From contig JBFHWF010000001.1 in NCBI GenBank assembly GCA_041589175.1, forward strand, positions 1-64,000: a DNA stretch of 64,000 nucleotides, written 5' to 3'. Source of the stretch: SZUA-229 sp041589175 (GTDB taxonomy: Bacteria > Pseudomonadota > Gammaproteobacteria > SZUA-229). This document shows positions 1 through 8,611 of this stretch, piece by piece (position 1 is the first letter of the stretch; each line of letters begins with the position of its first letter). A model generated the notes under the pieces. That model did not search any database. It had not been told where the DNA came from and saw only the letters and a program-made list of their open reading frames with translations. A program made the position numbers and the translations under genes.

Positions 1-479
1 CCTTTTTGGGGCCCTCTTTTTTATATGGCGGAGAGACAGTATCTGATTCGAACCCTTTTCGGAAAAAATGCAGGGCAAAGCGCCGCGAACACATGGAGCG
101 GCTGGAATAGCATTTTTTGACGCGGATGCTTCTACCGCGCCCCGCAGGGGTGGAGCACAAGGATGTGTTCCATCAATCCCTCTTCCAGTCTCATTCTCAC
201 GTTTGTAACCCATAGTAAGTTCGGTAAAGAAGGCCCCTTTTCGAGATCTTTTTTTTGTATGCTGGAGAGGCAGGGCCTGTTTAAGGGCAATTTAAGCCCT
301 AAATTAAAGTCAAATGCGGCGGATGACTCGAATCCGGCCAATCGCTGCTGTAGAGTCATAAAGTGTGTGCTATACCCATTTTATGGCTATCATGGCTAAA
401 TTATCTGGATAAGAAAGCCGATTTTTGGTAGTTTTCCCCCAAACGAATTAATGATAAATAATATTGAGGTCAATGGCTT
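1..479. other. Non-coding left end with degenerate tRNA-like segments
   Basis: No convincing gene is visible in these 479 bases. The open frames here are short, lack ribosome binding sites and run through tRNA-like segments. Three segments resemble the reverse complement of a tRNA-Ser 3' end (26-58, 258-277 and 315-340). The first two sit next to similar GGCCCC and T-rich stretches, as if the tRNA tail and its downstream terminator had been copied and had decayed. A weak sigma-28-like element (TAAA at 397-400, GCCGATTT at 417-424, spacing 16) precedes the gene at 480 but fits the consensus poorly. Confidence 0.5.
26..58 (-). pseudogene. tRNA-Ser 3'-end relic
   Basis: Read on the minus strand, the segment ends in TCTCTCCGCCA, as many bacterial tRNA-Ser genes do, and carries the T-loop-like GGTTCGAATC. 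The T stem does not pair, four extra bases separate the T loop from the acceptor strand, and no anticodon or D arm lies upstream. It is therefore a fragment, not a working tRNA. Such 3' fragments can be left by elements that integrate into tRNA genes; that origin is inferred, since no integrase is present. Confidence 0.35.
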
Positions 480-878
480 ATGCCAGAATTGTTCTCTGCC
501 GACTGGGCCAGCAAGTATCAGGATATCTGGAATAGCCATGATGGTATCGCTGAACAGCTAGGTGAAACCGGCTTTTCCTCCATTGTTGGCTTCGGTATCG
601 ATGGCGAAGATAACCCTCGAGTGGTCTTTCAGATTGCTAATGGGCAGATAATTGCGATCAAGAACCCGGCAGCTGATTGTAACTGGGATCTTCGTGCATC
701 TGCTGAGGAGTGGGGGAATCTGGTTAGTAAGCCTCCGGGCTTGATGAAACTGGGTCTGGCATATACATCCCGTAAGCTCAAGTTCAAAAAAGGTGATTAT
801 GCCATGATGATCAAGGATCCCGGTTTGTCGACGGCTTTTGTAAAATGCTTTGCACTCATGGGTAAAGCACTGGTCTGA
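480..878 (+). CDS. SCP2 sterol-binding-like domain protein
   Basis: This 132-residue soluble protein has the pattern of SCP2-type lipid-carrier domains: an alternating hydrophobic N-terminal half (GQIIAIKNP), a WDLRAS segment, and a C-terminal KKGDYAMMIKDP followed by a helix ending the domain. No signal peptide or membrane segment is seen. SCP2 folds bind hydrophobic ligands in a tunnel; bacterial members often have no known ligand. It stands alone, convergent with the transglutaminase operon, with about 30 bases between the stop codons and a small GGTGAC/GTCACC hairpin at 888-903. The ATG at 480 is the only sensible start. The family call is moderately sure; the ligand is unknown. Confidence 0.65.
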   Translation: MPELFSADWASKYQDIWNSHDGIAEQLGETGFSSIVGFGIDGEDNPRVVFQIANGQIIAIKNPAADCNWDLRASAEEWGNLVSKPPGLMKLGLAYTSRKLKFKKGDYAMMIKDPGLSTAFVKCFALMGKALV

Positions 879-909
879 TGTCTTGCCGGTGACGTCTGTC
901 ACCCGGTAT

Positions 910-2916
910 TCACGAATTTCCTTTACTGACTCGAAACCCCGAGACCAGCTGGCGTAATTGCTGCAGCTGGCGTTCCTGTGGGTCTGGTGCGTAGCGTAAG
1001 CGCGTGTAAAGTCGAGTTATCAGTGTTATAGAATCTTTCTGCTCGGGCAGGGTACGGACAGCTCGTTGGCAGAAGTCTATGGGGCCTTCGTGCTGCTCTC
1101 GAATCAGGCCGTGGCGGGCAAGTTTCTGGCAAAATCGCTGATAGAGGCGCACCACTGGATCGACGTCTGTTGTTGAGCGCCAGGGGCGTACAATAAGCAG
1201 CACAATTATCAGAAGTGTTATCAGGAACCCACTTACCATCAGTATGACAAGATCAGAGAAACTCACATCCTGATTAAACATGGCCTTAAGAAAGTCCTGT
1301 TGTAGTTGATGGTCATATCCGACAACCCACTGATTCCAGCGGTTATCGATGGCATCCCAGTAAAACATCAGTTCTCTCATTAACCCAGAATTCATCTGCA
1401 TGTGCAGGGGGCGGTCTTCTTCTGGAGATAGTGCGGCGTCCAGACTGGTTTCAATGCGTTGTGGGGCAATGGATGCCGTTGGGTCTATTCTCACCCAGCC
1501 CTCTCCATCGAGCCAGACTTCAGTCCAGGCATGGGCATCCTTCTGGCGTACTGTCATAACCCTGTTCAACGGATTAAGGGTGCCGCCCTGATACCCAAGC
1601 ACCACCCGGGCTGGTATGCCTGCGGCGCGCATCAGGAGTGCAAAGCTTCCGGCATAATGCTCACAAAAGCCCTTACGGGTTTCAAAAAGAAACTGGTCGA
1701 CGGAGTCAAATCCAGGTGTGGGTGGTGGGTTGAGCGTGTAATGGAAGTTCTGCTGATTAAACATATTCAGCACCTGTTGCACGATTTTACGAGGTTGTTG
1801 ATAGGTCTTGGCCAGCTGTTGTCCCAGTGCAAAAGTCTCTGGGTTGTTGACTGTCGGTATGTTCAGTCCTGCACTTTTCTCCCAGGGCGACAGGGTGGGC
1901 TGAATCTGATACGAAAGTGCGGATGTCAAAGTGTACTGATACAGATGACTTACCGGTTTGCGTGTGCGTAGCAGGAATTCATTGGTATAACGTAAATCTG
2001 AAGGGACTTCGACTGGCATATCGAGGCCATAAAGCCATTTTTCATTATGTGGCTCCAGCGTGATGGTATAGGTTACATAGTCATCAATCGCTTCTATCTG
2101 TGGCCAGGGGGTAAGGTTGGTTTTACCCTGTTCCCAGGTGCGTCCATCAAAATACCAGAGTACCAGGGCCCGCCAGTAAAGCTGTTTTTGTGGAGGTGTT
2201 TCTGACTCAAACTCCACACGAAAGGCAACGGCATTGGACTGTATCAGGCTGGAAATATTTCCGGGTGTCATGCTATCGCTCAGGCCTGTCACAGCGGTTT
2301 GTTGCTCTTCAGGCAGTTTCCACAGAGGACCGGATATACGGGGAAATAATACGAATAGCAGTAGCATTAGTGGGAGTGACTGCAAGAGTAATCGGGAGGC
2401 CAGTGTCGTACGCTGTTTCAGGTCGATTTGAGCACCTTCATCATTAATGCTGATAAGGCTCATAATGAGCACCTGTACCAGCAATAACATAAATGCAACG
2501 GTTAACAGGCTCTGTGAAAACAGGAAGTTGGTAACGATAATAAAGAAGCTGAGCCCAATCAGCAGTATGTAGTCGCGCCGCTTATGACATTCATGGAGCT
2601 TGATTGCCAGCAGGACTGATAACAGCAGGGAACCTGCGGTTTTACCAAATAGTGTGCCATAGGTTAAAAAAATTACGGCCGCTGTTGGCAGCATGATAAT
2701 AATTAGCATCCACTGTCGCAAGGCGAGGCGGGGATAGGATAAGCTCAGTAATCGCCAGCCACATAGCGCGAGAATCAGGGCGCTGGCCCAGGCAGGAAAG
2801 CGCAGCAGGTGTGGACTTACTGCCAGTAAAAGCGACAGAATAACCCAGTGCAGGGGGTGTCTGGGCAATAGCCGAGATAATAGCTGCTGAGTACTGGCAG
2901 ATGTTCGGGGCTTCAT
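910..2916 (-). CDS. tgpA: Transglutaminase-like membrane protein, TgpA type
   Basis: A 668-residue protein in the TgpA layout: about six hydrophobic helices in the first 210 residues, a periplasmic transglutaminase-core domain (about 340-510), another membrane helix near 560-580 and a cytoplasmic DUF4129-like tail. The core keeps the catalytic triad context: Cys in KGFCEHYAGSF, His in DAHAWTEVW and Asp in RIDPTA. Length matches the family. It is the last gene of a leftward operon; its ATG overlaps the DUF58 stop by four bases (ATGA). Such moxR-DUF58-transglutaminase operons are widespread, but the physiological substrate is generally unknown. Confidence 0.88.
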   Translation of the reverse strand: MKPRTSASTQQLLSRLLPRHPLHWVILSLLLAVSPHLLRFPAWASALILALCGWRLLSLSYPRLALRQWMLIIIMLPTAAVIFLTYGTLFGKTAGSLLLSVLLAIKLHECHKRRDYILLIGLSFFIIVTNFLFSQSLLTVAFMLLLVQVLIMSLISINDEGAQIDLKQRTTLASRLLLQSLPLMLLLFVLFPRISGPLWKLPEEQQTAVTGLSDSMTPGNISSLIQSNAVAFRVEFESETPPQKQLYWRALVLWYFDGRTWEQGKTNLTPWPQIEAIDDYVTYTITLEPHNEKWLYGLDMPVEVPSDLRYTNEFLLRTRKPVSHLYQYTLTSALSYQIQPTLSPWEKSAGLNIPTVNNPETFALGQQLAKTYQQPRKIVQQVLNMFNQQNFHYTLNPPPTPGFDSVDQFLFETRKGFCEHYAGSFALLMRAAGIPARVVLGYQGGTLNPLNRVMTVRQKDAHAWTEVWLDGEGWVRIDPTASIAPQRIETSLDAALSPEEDRPLHMQMNSGLMRELMFYWDAIDNRWNQWVVGYDHQLQQDFLKAMFNQDVSFSDLVILMVSGFLITLLIIVLLIVRPWRSTTDVDPVVRLYQRFCQKLARHGLIREQHEGPIDFCQRAVRTLPEQKDSITLITRLYTRLRYAPDPQERQLQQLRQLVSGFRVSKGNS

Positions 2917-3899
2917 ACCGGTTGTGTCCCGAATAGTGCGAGTGCTTTCAGGCAGAGATCCCGATGGTGCTGCCCCGAGGCAGATGGCAGGGAGGTTCCC
3001 GGGATATCAAATGAGTAACTGAGCCCATGATCATGGGCATCAATCACCAAGCGGCATAGTATAGACAGGCGCTTTTCAGTATCCAGTCCAGGATTGAGAC
3101 TGTCCCAGCGAATATGTAAATCATTTGACGAGTCACTGGTGAACAGCTTGGACTGTAGCTCACCGGTTCTGGCTATTGCCTTCCAGGCCATGTGACTGGG
3201 TGGGTCACCAGGCTGGTACTTACGGATACCTGCAAACTCATCCACGCCAGTGGATTCGCTGGATTGCTGACCAAGAGGGTCACTACTGGTATGACTAACG
3301 GGCAGATGTGAGGGCGCGGGTGTTGGATAAACCAGGCAATGCGATTCCAGTTGTACCCAGCTCCAGGCATGAAACAGGCCCAGAGGAAACTCACTGAAAA
3401 TTTTCAGTCTGGGGATCGGCATATAGCCGCGCTGGTGAGTCGCTACCGGTAGCATTATGTCAATCGCAGTATCATCGAGTAAATGTGCGCAGATGGCATC
3501 CCCATTTTCTGCCTGAACCTGCAAAGCCGGATGCATACCCGGGCGCTTGAAACTCAGGGTCAGAGGAAAATGCGCAAGCTGCCCGGCAAAGACAGGACGT
3601 GGGTTTGCCAGCTGCAGTTTCATATGATTAATGTTCTGATGGGTGTGCACCATCGATAGAAAACCCAGAGCCCCCATGAGAAAAGCCAGCATATACCCCA
3701 GGCTGTTCTCATAGTTAATGGCGCCAAGCAGGATAAGCAGCAGAATAGTGAAAATCGTGACGCCATGGGAGGTGGGCAGAATATACAGGCGTTGCCGGTT
3801 AATGATGGCTTCGCTAGAGGGCGGGTTTAGTCGGCGGCTAGCCCACTGCTTGATCAGGCGTTCGAGACTTCTGGGAAGCAGTGGCAGCTCTGACGCCAC
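2913..3899 (-). CDS. DUF58 domain protein of a MoxR operon
   Basis: This 328-residue protein has two membrane helices near residues 45-85 followed by a soluble DUF58 region. The typical DUF58 signature is visible in the middle: an EFAGIRKYQPGDPPSHMAWK segment with the conserved GD and W. DUF58 proteins have a VWA-like fold and work with MoxR AAA+ ATPases, probably in assembly or maturation of envelope complexes. The start is GTG at 3899, overlapping the moxR stop by one base (TAGTG), and the stop overlaps the downstream gene. Translation of all three genes is therefore likely coupled. Confidence 0.88.
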   Translation of the reverse strand: MASELPLLPRSLERLIKQWASRRLNPPSSEAIINRQRLYILPTSHGVTIFTILLLILLGAINYENSLGYMLAFLMGALGFLSMVHTHQNINHMKLQLANPRPVFAGQLAHFPLTLSFKRPGMHPALQVQAENGDAICAHLLDDTAIDIMLPVATHQRGYMPIPRLKIFSEFPLGLFHAWSWVQLESHCLVYPTPAPSHLPVSHTSSDPLGQQSSESTGVDEFAGIRKYQPGDPPSHMAWKAIARTGELQSKLFTSDSSNDLHIRWDSLNPGLDTEKRLSILCRLVIDAHDHGLSYSFDIPGTSLPSASGQHHRDLCLKALALFGTQPV

Positions 3900-4894
3900 T
3901 ATACAGGCACCTGCTGAATAAGCATGGTGACCAGTTCATCGATGCTGCGATTCTGGTGTTCGGCTTGCACCTGTAGTCGATGTGCCGCAACCGAGGGGAG
4001 TACCTGCTGGATGTCTTCTGGCAGTACGTGGTCACGCCCCTGAATAAAGGCCCAGGCTCGGGCACAACGTTGCAGTGCCAGGCCGGCTCGTGGTGATAAG
4101 CCGTTGCTAAACCAGGGTGACAGGCGACTACTTCGTACCAGGCTCAGCAGGTAGTCGAGAACAGCCTGTGACATATGCACGGATTCCACCGCTTGCTGTA
4201 ATTCAAGAAGCTCAGCAGGCTGCATGACAGGTTCGAGCTTTTCGATCATCGGGTGGCGGTGCTGGCCCTTTAGTAGTTCCATTTCGGCCTGCTGGTCCGG
4301 ATAACCCATATTGATGCGCATCAGGAAACGATCCAGCTGGGATTCGGGTAGTGGGAAGGTGCCGACCTGCTCCATGGGATTCTGGGTGGCGACCACAAAA
4401 AAGGGTTGTGGTAGTGTGCGTGTCACGCCGTCCTGAGTGACCTGTTTTTCTTCCATTGCTTCGAGTAAGGCACTTTGTGTTTTTGGTGTTGAGCGATTGA
4501 TTTCATCTGCCAGTAGAACCTGGGTAAATACCGGCCCGGGGTGAAACTGGAACTTCTGCTCCTGAGTGTCATAGATTGAAACACCAATCACGTCAGAGGG
4601 AAGTAAATCGCTGGTAAACTGAATGCGATGGAATGAAAGATTAAATACACGTGCCAGGGTAAGTGACAGGGTGGTTTTACCCACACCGGGAAGGTCTTCA
4701 ATTAACAGATGACCTGAAGCAAGCAGACAACTCAGAGCAAGCTGAATCTGCTGGTTTTTACCCAGAATAATGGTTGAAATTCGCTCAGCTGCCTGCTGAA
4801 TACGTTCATATTGTGCTATCTGGTGGTTCGAGGCCTGCCCCATATATCGCCCTGCTGGTTGATTCTTACCTGCCGTACCCATCGTGGGTTGCAT
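3899..4894 (-). CDS. MoxR family AAA+ ATPase
   Basis: A 331-residue AAA+ protein of the MoxR family. Walker A is DLPGVGKTTLS near residue 70, Walker B is LLADEINRSTPKTQSALLEA near residue 130, and the sensor region ATQNPMEQVGTFPLPESQLD follows. The C-terminal helical lid ends in the usual LSPRAGLALQRCARAWA stretch. MoxR ATPases act as chaperones with VWA or DUF58 partners, which here are the two following genes. It is the first gene of the operon. The first dozen residues look poorly conserved, so a start slightly downstream is possible. Confidence 0.92.
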   Translation of the reverse strand: MQPTMGTAGKNQPAGRYMGQASNHQIAQYERIQQAAERISTIILGKNQQIQLALSCLLASGHLLIEDLPGVGKTTLSLTLARVFNLSFHRIQFTSDLLPSDVIGVSIYDTQEQKFQFHPGPVFTQVLLADEINRSTPKTQSALLEAMEEKQVTQDGVTRTLPQPFFVVATQNPMEQVGTFPLPESQLDRFLMRINMGYPDQQAEMELLKGQHRHPMIEKLEPVMQPAELLELQQAVESVHMSQAVLDYLLSLVRSSRLSPWFSNGLSPRAGLALQRCARAWAFIQGRDHVLPEDIQQVLPSVAAHRLQVQAEHQNRSIDELVTMLIQQVPV

Positions 4895-4951
4895 GAGACG
4901 ATTATAGCGTGAACGGTACTCTCATGTACGATTCGTGACAGACGCAGTTAT

Positions 4952-5104
4952 TCAGGGCTGTATTATTAGCAGAATACTAACCAGCAGCAGGGCGCCATAA
5001 GCAAGCAGTCGCTGCTGCTTTTTGAGAGGACTATATTGGCGAGGCAAGGACATAACGCGGGGCTGTTTCAGTGATTCTCTGGCGGGGGAGGTTTTCTGGT
5101 TCAT
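4952..5104 (-). CDS. Small single-span membrane protein, unknown
   Basis: A 50-residue protein beginning MNQKTSPARES, with a basic N-terminal half (SPLKKQQR) and one hydrophobic helix (LLAYGALLLVSILLIIQP) at the extreme C terminus, as in a tail-anchored protein. An upstream in-frame ATG at 5164 would add 20 residues, but neither start has a strong ribosome binding site. It lies between moxR and the divergent phosphatase operon. I do not recognise a family; its reality rests on the clean membrane helix and the lack of a competing gene. Confidence 0.4.
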   Translation of the reverse strand: MNQKTSPARESLKQPRVMSLPRQYSPLKKQQRLLAYGALLLVSILLIIQP

Positions 5105-5307
5105 GGCAATTCTCGTATAGGTCGCCCAGATAGCTAATACAGCACCATCAATCAGGGCCTGCAAAAAGTGTTTAGATGGTTATGATGATATAGACGAAAT
5201 TGACTCTTAAGGCTGTAAGGCAGGACACAAATAAGATAAGCGGCAATCTGCCGGTATATTAAAAAACGGCTATACTCAGTCAAAAACTAGAAAAATAATC
5301 AATTCCC

Positions 5308-7020
5308 GTGCAAACCCACCATACATATTCTGCAAAAAAGATCGAGATGCCGGCTCTGCCGGAGCTAGTCAGGGTGTTTTATCAGATACTGGATGAAAGC
5401 GCAGCAAGTCTTGAGGCGCGTACTTTACAGCTGCATCAGCTGGAACAGAAATATCCCCAGTTTTTTACCCAGATACTCGAGATACTAAATGCTGATCATC
5501 TTAATTTAAGTATTCGGATTCAGAGCCTGCAGCAGGTGCTGGAACTTGGCTCTGGACAACGCGTTTTTCGCCTGCTGGTCATGCTCGTGATATATCTCAG
5601 TTTTAGTCAGTATAAAATCAATGGTATTGAGTTGCAGCAGTTCTGGCAGGATTGCCTGCGGCGAGCGGTATGTGCTCGTATGATTGGTGAAAAAATTGGG
5701 CTCGATGCGAGTCGTTGTTTTTACGCAGGCTTTTTACAGGATATTGGGTTTCTACTGTTGTTTTTTCAGCAGCCTGAAATGGGCGCACTCTGGCGGGAGT
5801 TTCGTAAACGAGAGCCCGAGGCCCGTTTGCAGATGGAACTGAACACATTTCGCCACTCCCATGATGAAATGTTGCTGGCGTTTCTACAGAACTGGAACCT
5901 TGAAGAAGATCTGGCCGATGCACTTAAGTTACACCATCAATGTGATACGCAGCTTCTTGAAGGGCAGCAGCTTCATTTATGTCAGGTGTTACATTGTGCT
6001 GACTGGCTGTCAGCGGTGTATAGTGCGGAAGATAAAAGTTTTGTAATCAACCGCAGTCGTAAGTTGCTCTCCGAGGTTTTCCAGATGGAGCCCTATCGTG
6101 CAGAAGAGCTACTAGAAGCGATTCCGGATGATGTCGATCAGACCGCAACCGTATTAAATATGGATGTTGGCAGGCATCCGGTGTTTTCACAGATACTATA
6201 CCAGGCCAATATCCATCTAAATGAAGCGAATGTTAATTTTCAGGAACTGACTTATCAGCTGGAGCAGGCACTGGATGAGCGTGATAAGCTTGCCGCAGAA
6301 ATCAATCGAGATCTGAGTCTGGCCAGGGAAATTCAACAGAGCCTGTTGCCGCTGAATTATGGCGATGATTTTCCTATTAGCGGTATTAATATTTCTGCGC
6401 GGATTCTGTCGGGTGATTTTTACGACTTCTTTGAACTCGCGAATGGTGATATTTATTTTACACTGGGTGATGTTTCTGGAAAGGGTGTGAATGCGGCGCT
6501 ACTAATGGCGAAGACCAGTAGCCTGTTTCGATGCCTCGGCAAGCGCATCGACAAGCCAGATGAACTGCTCTATGAAATAAATAATGAGCTTTGTGAGACG
6601 TCTATTCACGGCATGTTTGTGACTATGGTTGCAGGCCGTTACAGCCCGGAGAGTGGGGAAATACATCTGGTTAATGCAGGAAATCCACCAGCTCTGCTGA
6701 TGATGGAGTCGGGGCTGTGTCGGGAATTCGAGGCAAGCTCACCACCACTTGGTGTGCTGCCTGATACGGTATATACGGAATATTGCTTTATGCTTAACGA
6801 TGACAGTCTGTATATTTATTCAGATGGTGTGACTGAGAGTTATATGAATGACAACAGCATGCTGGAGATCAGTGGTTTGTTTCGTATGATTGAATCGATG
6901 GGAAAGCAGCTGACGCCGGCTGAGCGCCTGCACAAGATTGTCGAGCAACTTAGCCAGTATAATCAGGTGTTACGCGATGATATAACTTTGCTGTTACTGG
7001 AAAAGCCTGGGTTACACTAG
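5308..7020 (+). CDS. HDOD domain plus SpoIIE/RsbU-type PP2C phosphatase
   Basis: This 570-residue cytoplasmic protein joins an HDOD signalling domain (about 15-270) through a short coiled coil (about 310-350) to a PPM/SpoIIE phosphatase domain (about 350-565). The phosphatase retains the metal-binding and core motifs SGDFYD (about 367), GDVSGKG (about 388), SDGVTE (about 506) and RDDITLL (about 555), so it should be active. RsbU-type phosphatases dephosphorylate STAS anti-anti-sigma proteins, and a STAS protein is encoded two genes downstream. The start is GTG at 5308. It is the first gene of a seven-gene operon; a TATACT element at 5271-5276 may be part of its promoter. Confidence 0.9.
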   Translation: MQTHHTYSAKKIEMPALPELVRVFYQILDESAASLEARTLQLHQLEQKYPQFFTQILEILNADHLNLSIRIQSLQQVLELGSGQRVFRLLVMLVIYLSFSQYKINGIELQQFWQDCLRRAVCARMIGEKIGLDASRCFYAGFLQDIGFLLLFFQQPEMGALWREFRKREPEARLQMELNTFRHSHDEMLLAFLQNWNLEEDLADALKLHHQCDTQLLEGQQLHLCQVLHCADWLSAVYSAEDKSFVINRSRKLLSEVFQMEPYRAEELLEAIPDDVDQTATVLNMDVGRHPVFSQILYQANIHLNEANVNFQELTYQLEQALDERDKLAAEINRDLSLAREIQQSLLPLNYGDDFPISGINISARILSGDFYDFFELANGDIYFTLGDVSGKGVNAALLMAKTSSLFRCLGKRIDKPDELLYEINNELCETSIHGMFVTMVAGRYSPESGEIHLVNAGNPPALLMMESGLCREFEASSPPLGVLPDTVYTEYCFMLNDDSLYIYSDGVTESYMNDNSMLEISGLFRMIESMGKQLTPAERLHKIVEQLSQYNQVLRDDITLLLLEKPGLH

Positions 7021-7024
7021 TGTC

Positions 7025-7474
7025 ATGAAAAAACTTGAACGTATACACTTTATTGCACGTGCGGATCGACTGGCACCAGTCCGTCAGTTTGTACGTGAGC
7101 TGGCGCGACAGCAGGGCTGCTGTGAAGAAAATCTTGAGCACCTGGTCATGGCGATTAACGAAGCCTGTATGAATGTTATCCAGCATGCTTATCGGGGTGA
7201 TGAAAATGGTGAGGTCGTGATTGAGTTCTGGAAGGCGGATGATGAACTGACGATTAAAATTATCGACTTTGCTGAGTATGCTGATCTCGAATCAATAAAA
7301 TCCCGTGACCTTGATGATGTTCGACCTGGTGGACTAGGCGTTCACCTGATTCATCAGGTGATGGACTATGTCGAATATAAACATCAGCCGGATATGAATG
7401 GTAATGTACTCGAACTACGCAAGCAGCTTGGTGTCGACAGGCAGTGTACAGCTGGTGATAGAGGGCAGGAATAA
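7025..7474 (+). CDS. RsbW-like anti-sigma/STAS Ser kinase (HATPase)
   Basis: A 149-residue GHKL ATPase of the RsbW/SpoIIAB class. The N box reads AINEACMNVIQHAY (about 42-55) with the conserved Glu, Asn and His, and the G2 lid is RPGGLGVHLI (about 100-109). The G1 position reads DFAEYA, a variant seen in this class. No sigma-binding helix can be recognised by eye. These kinases phosphorylate a Ser on a STAS partner; the STAS gene starts three bases after this stop, and the cognate-type phosphatase ends four bases before this start, so all three almost certainly form one switch. Confidence 0.9.
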   Translation: MKKLERIHFIARADRLAPVRQFVRELARQQGCCEENLEHLVMAINEACMNVIQHAYRGDENGEVVIEFWKADDELTIKIIDFAEYADLESIKSRDLDDVRPGGLGVHLIHQVMDYVEYKHQPDMNGNVLELRKQLGVDRQCTAGDRGQE

Positions 7475-7477
7475 CGC

Positions 7478-7798
7478 ATGCAATTTGGAATTAGTAAACA
7501 TGGAAATTACACCGTTCTGAGTTTGTCGGGAGAGATTGATCTGAATCAGTCACCAGAAGCTCGTAAGCAGATACTACAGTGTCTCAAGCGCGGTGAAGAT
7601 CTGTTGGTGGATCTTTCCGCGGTGGATTATATCGATAGCTCCGGGGTTGCTAGTCTGGTCGAAGGTTTTCAGACTGCACGAGCACAGATGCTTAAGTTCG
7701 CCCTGGTAGGCGTTAGTGCATCAGCTATGCAGGTATTGCAGTTATCACGGCTGGATAGTGTGTTTACCCTTTATGAAACCCTGGACGATGTTGAGTAA
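7478..7798 (+). CDS. STAS domain protein (anti-anti-sigma/MlaB-like)
   Basis: A single STAS domain of 106 residues. The phospho-acceptor loop reads VDYIDSSGVASLVEG with Ser54 and Ser55; the first Ser after the Asp is the residue phosphorylated in SpoIIAA-type proteins. It follows the kinase gene and precedes the MlaE-type permease gene by six bases. It therefore occupies both the place of an anti-anti-sigma factor and that of MlaB, the STAS subunit that binds the ATPase of Mla transporters. Sequence alone cannot say whether its target is the kinase only, the ABC ATPase, or both. Confidence 0.9.
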   Translation: MQFGISKHGNYTVLSLSGEIDLNQSPEARKQILQCLKRGEDLLVDLSAVDYIDSSGVASLVEGFQTARAQMLKFALVGVSASAMQVLQLSRLDSVFTLYETLDDVE

Positions 7799-7804
7799 CA
7801 GCTG

Positions 7805-8596
7805 ATGCGACATGCCATCGAAAAACTGGGTAAAAATACTGTAGCGGCAATCGAAGAGCTGGGTTATGGGCTCATGATTCTGTACGAAAGCCTGTACTGG
7901 TTATTCACCGGGGCGCTTCATAAACAGGCGGTCAGTGTCTCAAGGATTTTTTCCGAAGCTATGCAAATCGGTGTAAGAGCATTACCGATTGTGATGGTCC
8001 TTTGTTTTGCCGTCGGCATGATGCTCGCAATGCAGGGACTTGAAACACTTAAACCCTATGGTGCACAGGCGCAGGTTGTGACCGGGATTGCCTTATCGGT
8101 TAGCCGAGAGTTTGCGGCGCTGATTACCGGTATTATTGTCGCGGGGCGTTCCGGCTCAGCACTTGCCGCACGTATTGCAACCATGCAGGAATCTCAGGAG
8201 ATTGATGCTTTGCAGGTCATCGGTATCGACCCGGTCAGGCACCTGGTTGCACCTGCTCTGGTTGCCATGTTACTGGCGATGCCGTTGCTTACGGTAATTG
8301 GCAATCTTATGGGCTTACTGGGAGCTGCGGTGTTTACACTCTATGAGATGTCGATGCCGGTTGCTATTTATATGGACCGTAGCTTCCAGGTTATGCAGGT
8401 ATCTGATCTGATGCAGGGTTTGAGTAAAAGCCTTGTATTTGCGGTATTGATTGTGATCGTTAGTGTTATTAATGGTTTTCAGGTCCGAGGTGGAGCTGAG
8501 GGTGTTGGTCTGGCCACAACCCGTTCTGTGGTGATGTCGATTAGTGTGATTGTTGTTGCCGATATGGTGTTTACATTTTTCCTGACAAGCATCTAG
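7805..8596 (+). CDS. MlaE-family permease of an MCE lipid ABC transporter
   Basis: A 263-residue integral membrane protein with the MlaE pattern: an amphipathic N-terminal helix, then about five to six membrane segments. The family's conserved stretch SREFAALITGIIVAGRSGSA lies near residues 100-120 and EIDALQVIGIDPVRHLVAP near 135-153. MlaE forms the inner-membrane dimer through which lipids pass between the MCE ring and the bilayer. It is followed after 15 bases by its ATPase and then the MCE protein, so it is the permease of that complex. Confidence 0.93.
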   Translation: MRHAIEKLGKNTVAAIEELGYGLMILYESLYWLFTGALHKQAVSVSRIFSEAMQIGVRALPIVMVLCFAVGMMLAMQGLETLKPYGAQAQVVTGIALSVSREFAALITGIIVAGRSGSALAARIATMQESQEIDALQVIGIDPVRHLVAPALVAMLLAMPLLTVIGNLMGLLGAAVFTLYEMSMPVAIYMDRSFQVMQVSDLMQGLSKSLVFAVLIVIVSVINGFQVRGGAEGVGLATTRSVVMSISVIVVADMVFTFFLTSI

Positions 8597-8611
8597 TGAG
8601 AGAATGATTTA

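Noticed and set aside
163..399. Open frame of 78 codons in the left end
   Set aside because: It runs through the tRNA-like segments, has no ribosome binding site and an unlikely composition.
397..424. TAAA-N16-GCCGATTT before the SCP2-like gene
   Set aside because: The spacing is one too long and the -10 differs at two bases; too weak to call.
1459..1971. 170-codon plus-strand frame
   Set aside because: It is antisense to the well-supported transglutaminase gene and has no family features.
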